A stretch of DNA of 64,000 nt from Shewanella mangrovisoli (GTDB taxonomy: Bacteria > Pseudomonadota > Gammaproteobacteria > Enterobacterales > Shewanellaceae), in contig NZ_CP080412.1 in NCBI RefSeq assembly GCF_019457635.1, positions 4,402,001 through 4,466,000 of the forward strand. Direction: 5' to 3'. The notes under the pieces were generated by a model that was not told where the DNA came from, searched no databases, and worked only from the letters and a program-made list of their open reading frames with translations. The position numbers and the translations under genes were made by a program. The stretch's first letter is position 1; each line of letters starts with the position of its first letter. Shown piece after piece: positions 35,053-44,098 of this stretch.

Positions 35053-35532
35053 CTTTATCTCCTTTAGGTAACAGGGCTAATTTACGTCAGTCTTAAGTGG
35101 CAAACCTGCCTCAAAACGCCAAGTTTCTTCCCTAAATGCTCAAAATTGAGAAAAAGTGGCGACTTTTTGTCATCTTTAAGCACCCAAGTGATTTTGTAAA
35201 GACTTTATCTGCATTTTTATTCAAATATAGCGTACCTTATAAATCACCAAATGAATTAATACAGTGATTAGAGCGAAATTAGATATTTATCCTTTATTAA
35301 TTTATGCAGTTTTGATTTTTAAATTAATTTGACAATATTTACTTTCGTTATTTAGATAATGATACTTAAGGATGATTGACTGTATTTAAATAGATAAAAA
35401 ATAGTGAAATAAATAATTACAGTTAATTAAAAATAAGACACAGATCATATTTTTATTGATAACACATAGATAAACTCCATACCGTAATAAAACGTATCAA
35501 TCATTTTCTCTAATCTCATAATGGAGTTGTAT
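35053..35532. promoter_or_regulatory. A+T-rich control region upstream of speFL
   Basis: This stretch of about 480 bp has no gene. It is strongly A+T-rich after about 35190. A possible sigma-70 promoter is TTGACA (35329-35334) with TTAGAT (35352-35357), giving a leader of about 170 nt before speFL. Curvature or nucleoid-protein binding is likely from composition alone. Confidence 0.4.
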
Positions 35533-35637
35533 ATGAAGAGGAAATCAAAAATCATGGCACATATCCGGCGCACTAGACATATCATGATGCCTAGCCAACG
35601 CGACTATTTCGACCATTCATACATCTTCCTTCGCTAA
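35533..35637 (+). CDS. speFL: SpeFL leader peptide (ornithine-sensing nascent chain)
   Basis: A 34-codon frame, the same length as E. coli SpeFL and aligned without gaps: Met8, then HIRRT (10-14), HIM (16-18), Arg23, FD (26-27) and the final Arg34 all coincide. GGAG at 35523 sits 6 bp before the ATG. In E. coli the nascent SpeFL chain binds L-ornithine in the ribosome tunnel and stalls the ribosome, which prevents Rho-dependent termination before speF. Here speF starts 311 bp downstream, with no intrinsic terminator between, consistent with that mechanism. His22 of E. coli is replaced by Gln. Confidence 0.9.
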   Translation: MKRKSKIMAHIRRTRHIMMPSQRDYFDHSYIFLR

Positions 35638-35948
35638 TCTTCGCGTAGGTAGTAGGCCAATTAACAGGTCTAAAGTGGTATTGCCCTTGTAAGCGCATAC
35701 ACTTATCGTACTGTTTTTGCAGGTTTATTATCTCGCATCTAAATCAAAGCATTCTTTAGTCAGTGCAGCCAAGCTGCGGCCAAATAATTCTCTCGGAATA
35801 AATCTATCTATTTTATTCTAGGACGATTTATAGCCTCATCATATCTGCACACGGAATAGCCATATCTAATTTAATGCCATTAATATTTTTTAATTAGGTA
35901 TAGGCCAAGTTGTATCCAAAACTTTTTAAAGTAAAAGGGAAATTAACG
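35638..35948 (+). promoter_or_regulatory. speFL-speF leader region
   Basis: This is a 311-bp untranslated stretch between leader peptide and speF. It has no hairpin with a U run; only small stems such as GCAGC-CAA-GCTGC near 35766. The absence of an intrinsic terminator fits Rho-dependent control as in E. coli. Confidence 0.55.
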
Positions 35949-38111
35949 ATGAAATCATTAAAAGTTGCCGCCAGCTTATCTGTTAGATCATGTTTTGAAA
36001 TAGACAGAGAAGTTGTCAATGTATTAACCACAGATTTTTGCGATGTTGGCGCGGCTGTAGTCTCTGTTGATGATGTTAAAAATGGTATTGTTGAAAAAAT
36101 TAAAAATACCGGATTAAAACTGCCTATTTTCGTATCAGTTTGTTGTGAAGAAACCTTCCCAGATGATATTTGCTCTTCTATTACCGGGGTATTTGAGCTC
36201 TGCGGTAGCAATACCGATTTCTATGGTAAACAGGTCGAAACCGCCGTCCAAAAATATGAGCAAGCCCTATTACCGCCGTTCTTTGGCACACTGAAAAAAT
36301 ACGTGGAAATGGGCAACTCCACCTTCGCCTGCCCGGGCCATCAGGGTGGTCAATTCTTCCGTAAACATCCTGTGGGTCGCCAATTTTTCGATTTCTTTGG
36401 CGAAACCATTTTCCGCTCAGATATGTGTAATGCCGACGTTAAACTCGGCGATCTGTTAATCCACGAAGGTGCGCCGCTGGATGCACAAAAATACGCGGCC
36501 AAGGTCTTTAACGCCGATAAAACCTACTTTGTGCTCAACGGCACTTCTTCTTCAAACAAAGTGGCGACCAACGCACTGCTGGCGAAGGGCGACCTAGTAT
36601 TATTCGACCGTAACAACCATAAATCCAACCACCATGGCGCGTTAATACAAGCCGGTGCAACACCGATTTATTTAGAAACCGCCCGTAACCCCTTCGGCTT
36701 TATTGGTGGCATCGATGCCCACTGTTTCCAAGAGTCTTATTTAAGGGAACAAATCCGCGCCGTTGCGCCTGAGCGTGCCGATGAACAACGTCCATTCCGT
36801 TTAGCCATTATCCAGCTGGGCACCTACGACGGTACTATCTACAATGCTCGCCAAGTTGTTGATCGTATTGGTCATCTATGCGATTACATCCTGTTTGACT
36901 CAGCCTGGGTTGGCTATGAGCAATTTATTCCTATGATGAATGACTGCTCACCTCTGCTGCTCGAACTGACGCCTGAAGATCCCGGTATCATCGTGACTCA
37001 GTCAGTGCATAAACAGCAGGCCGGCTTCTCACAAACCTCGCAAATTCACAAAAAAGACTCACATATCAAAGGCCAAGCCAGATATTGCAACCATAAACGC
37101 TTCAACAACGCCTTTATGATGCATGCCTCTACCAGCCCCTTCTATCCGCTGTTTGCCGCATTGGATGTGAACGCTAAGATGCACGAAGGCGCCAGCGGCC
37201 GTTATCTGTGGCGTGAAGCGGTCAAAGCCGGTATCGAAGCTCGCAAGTTACTGCTCAAAAAATGTAAATATATCAAGCCATTTATCCCTAGTATGATCGA
37301 GGGACGCCCATGGCAGGATTATCAAACCGAACAAATGGCCGATGATTTACGTTTCTTCGAGTTTGAGCCAGGACAAAAATGGCACTCCTTCGATGGTTAC
37401 GAAAAAGGCCAATATTTCGTAGACCCTTGTAAGTTCCTATTAACCACACCGGGTATCGATGCCGAAACCGGTAAATATACTGAGTTTGGTATTCCTGCAA
37501 CTATTCTGGCTAACTTCTTACGTGAAAATAATATTATTCCAGAGAAGTGCGACTTAAATTCGATTTTATTCCTAATGACGCCTGCGGAAGATATGGCAAA
37601 GATGCAACACTTAGTGTCGCAAATATCTCGCTTCGAAAAATTAGTCGACGAAGATGCACCATTATCTGAAGTATTACCTAACGTCTATAACGCCAATAAA
37701 GCCCGTTATAAAGACTATACCATTCGTCAATTGTGCCAAGAAATGCATAACCTTTATGTCAGCCATGACGTAAAACAACTGCAAAAAGAAATGTTCCGCC
37801 AGGCGCATTTCCCAACCAAAGTGATGGACCCACAGGAAGCCAACCTCGAGTTTATCCGTGGCAAAGTGGAGTTAGTGCCGCTGTCACAAATTGAGGGACG
37901 CATTGCCGCAGAAGGTGCATTGCCTTACCCACCAGGGGTGTTATGTGTGGTCCCAGGTGAAATATGGGGCGGCGCGGTACAACGTTATTTCTTAGCCCTT
38001 GAAGAAGGCATCAACTTATTACCCGGATTCTCCCCTGAATTACAAGGTGTTTACCTTGAAAATACCCCAGACGGAAAAATCCAAGCCCTAGGTTATGTAT
38101 TAAATAAATAA
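35949..38111 (+). CDS. speF: inducible ornithine decarboxylase SpeF
   Basis: A 720-residue fold-type I PLP decarboxylase, close to E. coli SpeF (732). The PLP-lysine segment is QSVHKQQAGFSQTSQIH, and GPL-type N-terminal wing and C-terminal ornithine-decarboxylase domains are present. It converts ornithine to putrescine plus CO2, consuming a proton, and supports acid survival with the antiporter PotE. The start at 35949 has an AAGGGA ribosome binding site; the frame extends 13 codons upstream without one. It is the first large gene of speF-potE and lies behind a SpeFL leader. Confidence 0.96.
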   Translation: MKSLKVAASLSVRSCFEIDREVVNVLTTDFCDVGAAVVSVDDVKNGIVEKIKNTGLKLPIFVSVCCEETFPDDICSSITGVFELCGSNTDFYGKQVETAVQKYEQALLPPFFGTLKKYVEMGNSTFACPGHQGGQFFRKHPVGRQFFDFFGETIFRSDMCNADVKLGDLLIHEGAPLDAQKYAAKVFNADKTYFVLNGTSSSNKVATNALLAKGDLVLFDRNNHKSNHHGALIQAGATPIYLETARNPFGFIGGIDAHCFQESYLREQIRAVAPERADEQRPFRLAIIQLGTYDGTIYNARQVVDRIGHLCDYILFDSAWVGYEQFIPMMNDCSPLLLELTPEDPGIIVTQSVHKQQAGFSQTSQIHKKDSHIKGQARYCNHKRFNNAFMMHASTSPFYPLFAALDVNAKMHEGASGRYLWREAVKAGIEARKLLLKKCKYIKPFIPSMIEGRPWQDYQTEQMADDLRFFEFEPGQKWHSFDGYEKGQYFVDPCKFLLTTPGIDAETGKYTEFGIPATILANFLRENNIIPEKCDLNSILFLMTPAEDMAKMQHLVSQISRFEKLVDEDAPLSEVLPNVYNANKARYKDYTIRQLCQEMHNLYVSHDVKQLQKEMFRQAHFPTKVMDPQEANLEFIRGKVELVPLSQIEGRIAAEGALPYPPGVLCVVPGEIWGGAVQRYFLALEEGINLLPGFSPELQGVYLENTPDGKIQALGYVLNK

Positions 38112-38196
38112 TTGAAACCCAACTGCAGAGTTAATTAACCCCGCTCTGCAGTCAATTTCAAACTTCTATAATGAATAACATTATTAGGCCATTATT

Positions 38197-39516
38197 ATGA
38201 GTAAATCAGCAAATAAAATTGGTGTCGTCCAATTAACTATTATCACCATAGTCAATATGATGGGTTCAGGTATTATCATGTTGCCTACCCAATTAGCCCA
38301 AGTCGGTACTATTTCTATCCTTTCATGGTTAGTTACGGCGGCGGGTTCTACGGCCCTTGCCTATGCTTTTGCCAAATGCGGTATGTTCAGTAAAAAATCC
38401 GGTGGTATGGGCGGTTACGCCGAATATGCCTTCGGCCGCAGCGGTAACTTTATGGCGAACTACACCTATGCGGTATCGCTATTAATCGCTAACGTCGCCA
38501 TCGCTATCTCTGCCGTGGGTTATGCCGCGGTGCTACTCGAAGTGAACTTAAGCCCAATGGCTATCTGTCTTGCGACCATTGGCGTGCTTTGGTTAGCAAC
38601 CGTGGCTAACTTTGGTGGCGCCCGCATTACGGGTCGCGTGAGTAGCGTCACCGTGTGGGGGATTATTCTGCCTGTAATTGGCGTGTCGTTAATCGGTTGG
38701 TTCTGGTTCGACATCGACCTCTACAAAGGCGCTTGGAACCCACATGAACTGCCTTTCTTTAAAGCCTTAGGCGGTTCAATCGCGATGACTTTATGGGCAT
38801 TCCTTGGCTTAGAATCGGCTTGTGCTAACTCAGAGACAGTTGATAACCCAGAGAAAAACGTTCCTATCGCCGTAATGGGTGGTACCTTAGGTGCAGCACT
38901 TATCTATATCGTTTCAACCAACGTGATTGCTGGTATTGTGCCTAACGCCGACCTTGCCAACTCAAACGCACCTTTCGGTCTCGCCTTTGCGCAAATGTTT
39001 AACCCTGTGGTCGGTAAAATCGTGATGGCCTGCGCCATTATCTCCTGTACTGGCTCACTGCTGGGTTGGCAGTTCACTATCGCGCAAGTGTTTAAAGCCT
39101 CTGCCGATGAAGGTTTCTTCCCTAAAGTGTTCTCTAAGGTCAGTAAAGCCGATGCGCCAATTTGGGGTATGACTATCATCGTTTCGATTCAAACCCTACT
39201 GTCTTTGATGACTATCAGTCCATCACTGAGCAAACAGTTTGAAGCCCTAGTGAACCTCGCCGTTGTGACTAACATTGTGCCTTACATCCTATCGATGGCA
39301 GCCCTAGGCGTGATGCAAAAACAACTCAAAGTACCAGCGAACAAGGCCCGTGTCGCCAACGTGATTGCGGTTATCGGCGCCCTGTATAGCTTCTACGCCC
39401 TCTATAGCTCTGGTGAAACCGCAGTGATGTTAGGCGCTATCGCGACCTTCTTCGGTTGGACCATCTACGGGGTGATTTCCAATAAAACACCAACAGCTGA
39501 GATCAAAGCAGCGTGA
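38197..39516 (+). CDS. potE: putrescine-ornithine antiporter PotE
   Basis: A 439-residue APC-superfamily antiporter with about 12 membrane helices, identical in length to E. coli PotE. The N-terminal NMMGSGIIMLPTQLA motif and WAFLGLESACANS are typical. It exports putrescine in exchange for ornithine, so proton consumption by SpeF is sustained. It lies 85 bp after speF in the same operon. Confidence 0.95.
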   Translation: MSKSANKIGVVQLTIITIVNMMGSGIIMLPTQLAQVGTISILSWLVTAAGSTALAYAFAKCGMFSKKSGGMGGYAEYAFGRSGNFMANYTYAVSLLIANVAIAISAVGYAAVLLEVNLSPMAICLATIGVLWLATVANFGGARITGRVSSVTVWGIILPVIGVSLIGWFWFDIDLYKGAWNPHELPFFKALGGSIAMTLWAFLGLESACANSETVDNPEKNVPIAVMGGTLGAALIYIVSTNVIAGIVPNADLANSNAPFGLAFAQMFNPVVGKIVMACAIISCTGSLLGWQFTIAQVFKASADEGFFPKVFSKVSKADAPIWGMTIIVSIQTLLSLMTISPSLSKQFEALVNLAVVTNIVPYILSMAALGVMQKQLKVPANKARVANVIAVIGALYSFYALYSSGETAVMLGAIATFFGWTIYGVISNKTPTAEIKAA

Positions 39517-39640
39517 GCACGCCTCCTCTGCGATTCTCACCCATTACTAGATAAGAAACATAAAACCAATCCGTCTTCAGGGACCTTAAGCCACAGTGCC
39601 TAAGGTCCCCAGACAAAACTTGCCTAATTTCGGTGGAACT

Positions 39641-40795
39641 ATGAAAAAAACATGCATCGCTCTAATGCTACCTGTGCTGTTGGCCGCCACCAGCAGCCAA
39701 GCGGTTGAGCTCTATAACGAACAAAAAAACTCATTAGATTTAAGTGGTTGGTTAGGCTTCGCGGCACTTAACGACAGCCACGATACCTCTGTCATTGATG
39801 ACTCTTCCCGAGTACGATTTAGCTTTGAACGCAGCGAAAGAAATGGCTGGACCGCCTTTGCCACCACGGAATGGGGCATCAACATGGTGTCCAGCGATGA
39901 CAGTTTAGTGATGCAAGGTGGCAAATTGGCCGCTGAAAAAACCGAAGACTTCCTCTACAACCGTTTAGGTTATGTCGGTATGTCGCACGATGAATGGGGT
40001 AGCCTCAGCTTTGGTAAGCAATGGGGCGCTTACTACGATGTGGCAGGCACAACGGATTTACCGAACGTCTTCGCCGGATACAGTGTCGGCGCCTACGCCT
40101 TTAGCGATGGCGGACTAACTGGAACAGGCCGCGCCGACTCTGCGTTTATCTACCGTAATAGCTTTGGCCCAGTGCAAATTGCCCTACAATACGCCGCCAA
40201 AACCAATGGTAATGTCACCTTAAAAAACGATGACGGCAGCGAAATGGCTAACTCTGAGCTCGATTTCGACAGCAGTTACGGTGCCAGCCTAACCTACTCA
40301 CTCACCGACAAATTTAAACTGCTCGCTGGCTTTAACCGTGGCGACTTTGAAGGCCACCTAGGTAATACGCAAGTCGATGAAACCAACGAAATCGTCGGTA
40401 TCGGCGCCATGTATGGTGACTATTACCACTATGCCGATAACCGCGAAGCCAGTGGTCTCTACGTCGGCTTTAACGCCCATCAGAGCAAGAACAATGAGCT
40501 GGTCGGCGGCGATCTCTACGATGCCACTGGTGCCGAGCTGATGACGGCCTATCAATTCGATAATGGCTTTGTGCCTATGATTGTCCTCAGCTATTTGGAC
40601 TTAGATACAGATGCCAGCACGCCCATCCAAGGCAAATGGACCCGCCAATTCGCTATGCTTGGCCTGCACTACCGTTACAGTAACGACACTGTGATGTTTG
40701 CCGAAATGAAGTTAGATTTCAGCAACATGGATGATCCAGCACTCGAAGCGCAGGAAGATAATGGCTTTGCGGTAGGGATTAACTACTTCTTTTAG
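39641..40795 (+). CDS. outer-membrane porin (OmpC/OmpF-type general porin)
   Basis: A 384-residue protein with a signal peptide (about 1-22, after SQA). It is followed by alternating beta-strand sequence with many aromatic girdle residues and a C-terminal aromatic ending (INYFF), as needed for BAM-dependent assembly. It resembles Gram-negative 16-strand porins. It lies 124 bp after potE, before one terminator, so it may be read with speF-potE and serve ornithine or putrescine passage; that link is inference. Confidence 0.85.
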   Translation: MKKTCIALMLPVLLAATSSQAVELYNEQKNSLDLSGWLGFAALNDSHDTSVIDDSSRVRFSFERSERNGWTAFATTEWGINMVSSDDSLVMQGGKLAAEKTEDFLYNRLGYVGMSHDEWGSLSFGKQWGAYYDVAGTTDLPNVFAGYSVGAYAFSDGGLTGTGRADSAFIYRNSFGPVQIALQYAAKTNGNVTLKNDDGSEMANSELDFDSSYGASLTYSLTDKFKLLAGFNRGDFEGHLGNTQVDETNEIVGIGAMYGDYYHYADNREASGLYVGFNAHQSKNNELVGGDLYDATGAELMTAYQFDNGFVPMIVLSYLDLDTDASTPIQGKWTRQFAMLGLHYRYSNDTVMFAEMKLDFSNMDDPALEAQEDNGFAVGINYFF

Positions 40796-40957
40796 GAATG
40801 GAAAGTCTTCATCAGGCTCTCCCGTACATTGAGGGATAGTGGCTCACGTTCCTCATATCCGTGGGCCCATTTGAGACTGAGGTGCGGCGCACGTTCCGTC
40901 TACAAACGCTCGCCACACACTCATTGGATGGTACCGCTGGTTTACCATCATCTCTGC

Positions 40958-40993
40958 GCCACTCCAAATAGGTTTACTGGAGTGGCTTTTTTT
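40958..40993 (+). terminator. Rho-independent terminator after the porin gene
   Basis: A 9-bp stem GCCACTCCA / TGGAGTGGC with an 11-base loop and a seven-T tail. It lies 162 bp beyond the porin stop. Confidence 0.9.
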
Positions 40994-40998
40994 CGCCG

Positions 40999-43332
40999 TT
41001 ACTTAGCGTGCTGACGGCCTGAAGAGGCTTTGTTTCCGCGACCTTGGTGGCCCGCCTTACTCTGCTCTGATTTTCCCTTAAAGCCCGACTGACCAAAAGG
41101 TGCCTTAGCGCCCGGACGGCTGCTCTTAGGCTGCTGACCTTGCGTTGCATTCGCCCCAGACTTGGGCCCCTTAGGCTTGCTTGCGCTCGGTTTGCCTTTG
41201 CCCTTACGCTCATCGAACTGATTGCCCGAGAAACGCGTCAGGGCTTTTTGGCCTTGGTTAGCATCCTTCATCCATTTCGGGCCACGTTCGTTGCGCCCCT
41301 CTGGTGGAACCAAGTGATTCGGGCTGTTACCAATCAAATCTTCACGCCCCATGGCAATCAAACCTTCGCGGATGATAGGCCAACCCGCTGGGTCATGGTA
41401 ACGCAGCAGCGCCTTATGCAGGCGGCGTTGGCGGCCCTTCTTCGGCACTGGTACCACTTCACTGCTGTGCTTCACGTTTTTCAACGAGTTCAACTCAGTG
41501 TGATAAATGGTCGTTGCGTTTGCCATTGGCGATGGATAGAAGTTTTGTACTTGGTCGAGCTTAAACTTACGCTCCTTCAACCAGAGCGCGAGGTTGAGCA
41601 TATCCTCGTCGGTCGTGCCCGGATGCGCCGAAATAAAATAAGGGATCAGGAACTGCTCTTTACCCGCTTCCTTAGAATACTTGTCGAACAACTCTTTAAA
41701 CTTATCGTAGGCGCCCATGCCGGGTTTCATCATCTTGCTGAGCGGCCCTTCTTCGGTATGCTCAGGGGCGATTTTCAAATAGCCGCCCACATGGTGCTGG
41801 ACCAACTCTTTGACATAGGCCGGATCTTCAATCGCTAAGTCGTAACGCACACCCGAAGCAATCAAGATTTTCTTAATGCCGGGCACGGCGCGAGCGGCGC
41901 GGTACAAGTCGATAGTGTGTTTATGATCTGTGCCTAAATGGCCGCAAATCGATGGATACACACAGGATAAACGGCGACAGGTTTTCTCCGCTTTTTCGCT
42001 GGTACAGCCGAGGCGATACATGTTAGCGGTGGGGCCGCCTAAGTCGGAAATCACCCCAGTAAAACCGGGAACCTTATCCTGAATATCCTTGATTTCTTTA
42101 ATAATCGATTCTTGCGAACGGCTCTGGATAATTCTGCCCTCATGCTCGGTAATCGAGCAGAATGAACAGCCGCCGAAGCAACCACGCATGATGTTGATCG
42201 ACGTTTTGATCATGTCATAGGCGGGGATTTTGTCCTTACCGTAGGCAGGATGCGGCACCCTTTTATAGGGTAAATCGAATACGGCATCCATCTCGTCGGT
42301 ATTGAGCGGCCAAGCAGGCGGGTTCACCCACACGCCACGGTCACCGTGGGGCTGGAACAGCGCTCGCGCGCACCCCGGGTTTTGCTCTTGGTGCAAAATC
42401 CGCGAGGCATGGGCGTATAAGTATTTGTCCTCAGAGACCTTTTCAAAGGCAGGCAGCAGCACATAGGTTTTATCCCAAGGCTTAGGGCGTGCTGGCTGCA
42501 CACTAATAGGTTTTGGCGCATCGTTATCGAAAATTTTTACATCCGATGGGCCAGATAAGTTGGCACAGCCCACATCGTCTGCGCCATAGGGGTTCGGGAT
42601 AGGATCGATCTTATGCAGCTGGTCGATCTTACGCGAATCCATCCCACGCCACTCGGGCATAGGTTCTTTACGGATAACGGCTGTACCGCGTACATCCTGA
42701 ATATCCGCAATCGCTTCACCCGCGGCTAAACGACGCGCCACTTCAACCAGCGGACGCTCGGCGTTGCCATACATTAAGATGTCGGCCTTAGCATCGAAAA
42801 TCACGCTGCGGCGGACTTTGTTCGACCAATAATCGTAGTGTGCGATCCGGCGCAGACTCGCCTCGATGCCGCCAATGATCACTGGCACATCTTTAAAGGC
42901 TTCTTTACAACGTTGGGTATAAACGGTCACGGCGCGGTCGGGACGCTTACCGCCCACATCGCCAGGAGTATAAGCATCATCACTGCGAATACGACGGTCA
43001 GCGGTGTAACGGTTGATCATCGAATCCATGTTGCCGGCGGTAACACCAAAAAACAGATTCGGGCGACCAAGCTGCATAAAGGCATCTTTGCTCGACCAAT
43101 CGGGCTGAGAAATAATCCCAACGCGGTAGCCTTGGGCTTCTAACATCCGGCCAATGACCGCCATGCCAAAGCTTGGGTGGTCCACATAGGCGTCACCAGT
43201 GACAATAATAATGTCACAGCTATCCCAGCCTAATTTCTCCATCTCCTTGCGAGACATAGGTAAAAAAGGCGCGGTGCCAAAGCACTCGGCCCAATACTTG
43301 GGATGGCTAAACAGTGTGGATTCAACTTGCAT
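40999..43332 (-). CDS. ygiQ: YgiQ family radical SAM protein
   Basis: A 777-residue radical SAM protein. The cluster motif CFGGCSFC (Cys-X3-Cys-X2-Cys) is intact in the middle of the protein, after a YgiQ N-terminal domain and before a conserved C-terminal domain. The last 80 or so residues are low-complexity, Lys/Gly/Ser/Pro-rich and probably disordered, perhaps RNA-binding. The reaction catalysed by YgiQ is unknown. The gene is monocistronic and ends next to the porin terminator. Confidence 0.93.
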   Translation of the reverse strand: MQVESTLFSHPKYWAECFGTAPFLPMSRKEMEKLGWDSCDIIIVTGDAYVDHPSFGMAVIGRMLEAQGYRVGIISQPDWSSKDAFMQLGRPNLFFGVTAGNMDSMINRYTADRRIRSDDAYTPGDVGGKRPDRAVTVYTQRCKEAFKDVPVIIGGIEASLRRIAHYDYWSNKVRRSVIFDAKADILMYGNAERPLVEVARRLAAGEAIADIQDVRGTAVIRKEPMPEWRGMDSRKIDQLHKIDPIPNPYGADDVGCANLSGPSDVKIFDNDAPKPISVQPARPKPWDKTYVLLPAFEKVSEDKYLYAHASRILHQEQNPGCARALFQPHGDRGVWVNPPAWPLNTDEMDAVFDLPYKRVPHPAYGKDKIPAYDMIKTSINIMRGCFGGCSFCSITEHEGRIIQSRSQESIIKEIKDIQDKVPGFTGVISDLGGPTANMYRLGCTSEKAEKTCRRLSCVYPSICGHLGTDHKHTIDLYRAARAVPGIKKILIASGVRYDLAIEDPAYVKELVQHHVGGYLKIAPEHTEEGPLSKMMKPGMGAYDKFKELFDKYSKEAGKEQFLIPYFISAHPGTTDEDMLNLALWLKERKFKLDQVQNFYPSPMANATTIYHTELNSLKNVKHSSEVVPVPKKGRQRRLHKALLRYHDPAGWPIIREGLIAMGREDLIGNSPNHLVPPEGRNERGPKWMKDANQGQKALTRFSGNQFDERKGKGKPSASKPKGPKSGANATQGQQPKSSRPGAKAPFGQSGFKGKSEQSKAGHQGRGNKASSGRQHAK

Positions 43333-43544
43333 CGATTTTGACCCAAAAGCGTAATGTCAAACAAAGGTGCAGGCAAAAACGGGCCGCACCGATTTAGGGA
43401 CGCGGAGTATAGCAGGCAAACAGGGATAAGTGCGATTAAAAAAACAGCAGCCGAGGTGTTTTTCGGGGTATTTGCACCAATGTGCTCAATACCCCTAAAG
43501 TGGCTAGGGATATGGCTTAGACGGCCATTACCCTATCTCAGCAA

Positions 43545-43943
43545 TTACAGACTTTGGACAAAATGCACTAAGTTGACTAAGGCTAAGCTGATAGTCACCA
43601 ACCAAGTGAGCAACACGCCCCAAAAACGGCCGAAATGATAACCGCCTTTCCCCTGAGTTAACCCTATTGCATGGAGCAAGCGCGCCACAATCCACACAGT
43701 ACCGAAACAATGCAAATAGAAATGCGCCAAACCACCCGCCTCGGCCACCAGCATTAAAATCAATACGATGGGCGCATTCTCAATCAGATTCGCATGTACC
43801 CTGCCCGCCAGCGCCAAGGCATTGTTGCCGCCATCGCCGAGTCCGATTTTTTGGCTTCGTCTTAATTTCACCACTCGATAAGCCAGCGCGATTATCAACA
43901 ACCCAGTCAAGCTGGCGTAAAACCCTGTTACCATCAACGGCAT
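43545..43943 (-). CDS. MAPEG family membrane protein
   Basis: A 132-residue protein with four predicted membrane helices and the MAPEG signature (GRVHANLIENAPIVLILM). The family includes glutathione transferase-like and eicosanoid-metabolism enzymes; bacterial members are mostly uncharacterised and may conjugate or reduce lipid peroxides. The gene stands alone between ygiQ and the ThrE-type gene. Confidence 0.88.
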   Translation of the reverse strand: MPLMVTGFYASLTGLLIIALAYRVVKLRRSQKIGLGDGGNNALALAGRVHANLIENAPIVLILMLVAEAGGLAHFYLHCFGTVWIVARLLHAIGLTQGKGGYHFGRFWGVLLTWLVTISLALVNLVHFVQSL

Positions 43944-44098
43944 AGCGATTCCCTTTTAATTAACACCACCGCGGCATTTGCCGCAAAAATTCAGCAATTT
44001 ATTTGTATTAAGCTTAAAAGCCATTAACCTTTTAGCGACAAGATAGGTTAATATGCGCGCGTGATCTCTTACAACTTTTTATACAGTGAATAGCCCGA

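Noticed and set aside
41140..41838. A 232-codon rightward open frame
   Set aside because: It is antisense to the central part of ygiQ, whose radical SAM motif and full-length match are unambiguous; no ribosome binding site or known domain.
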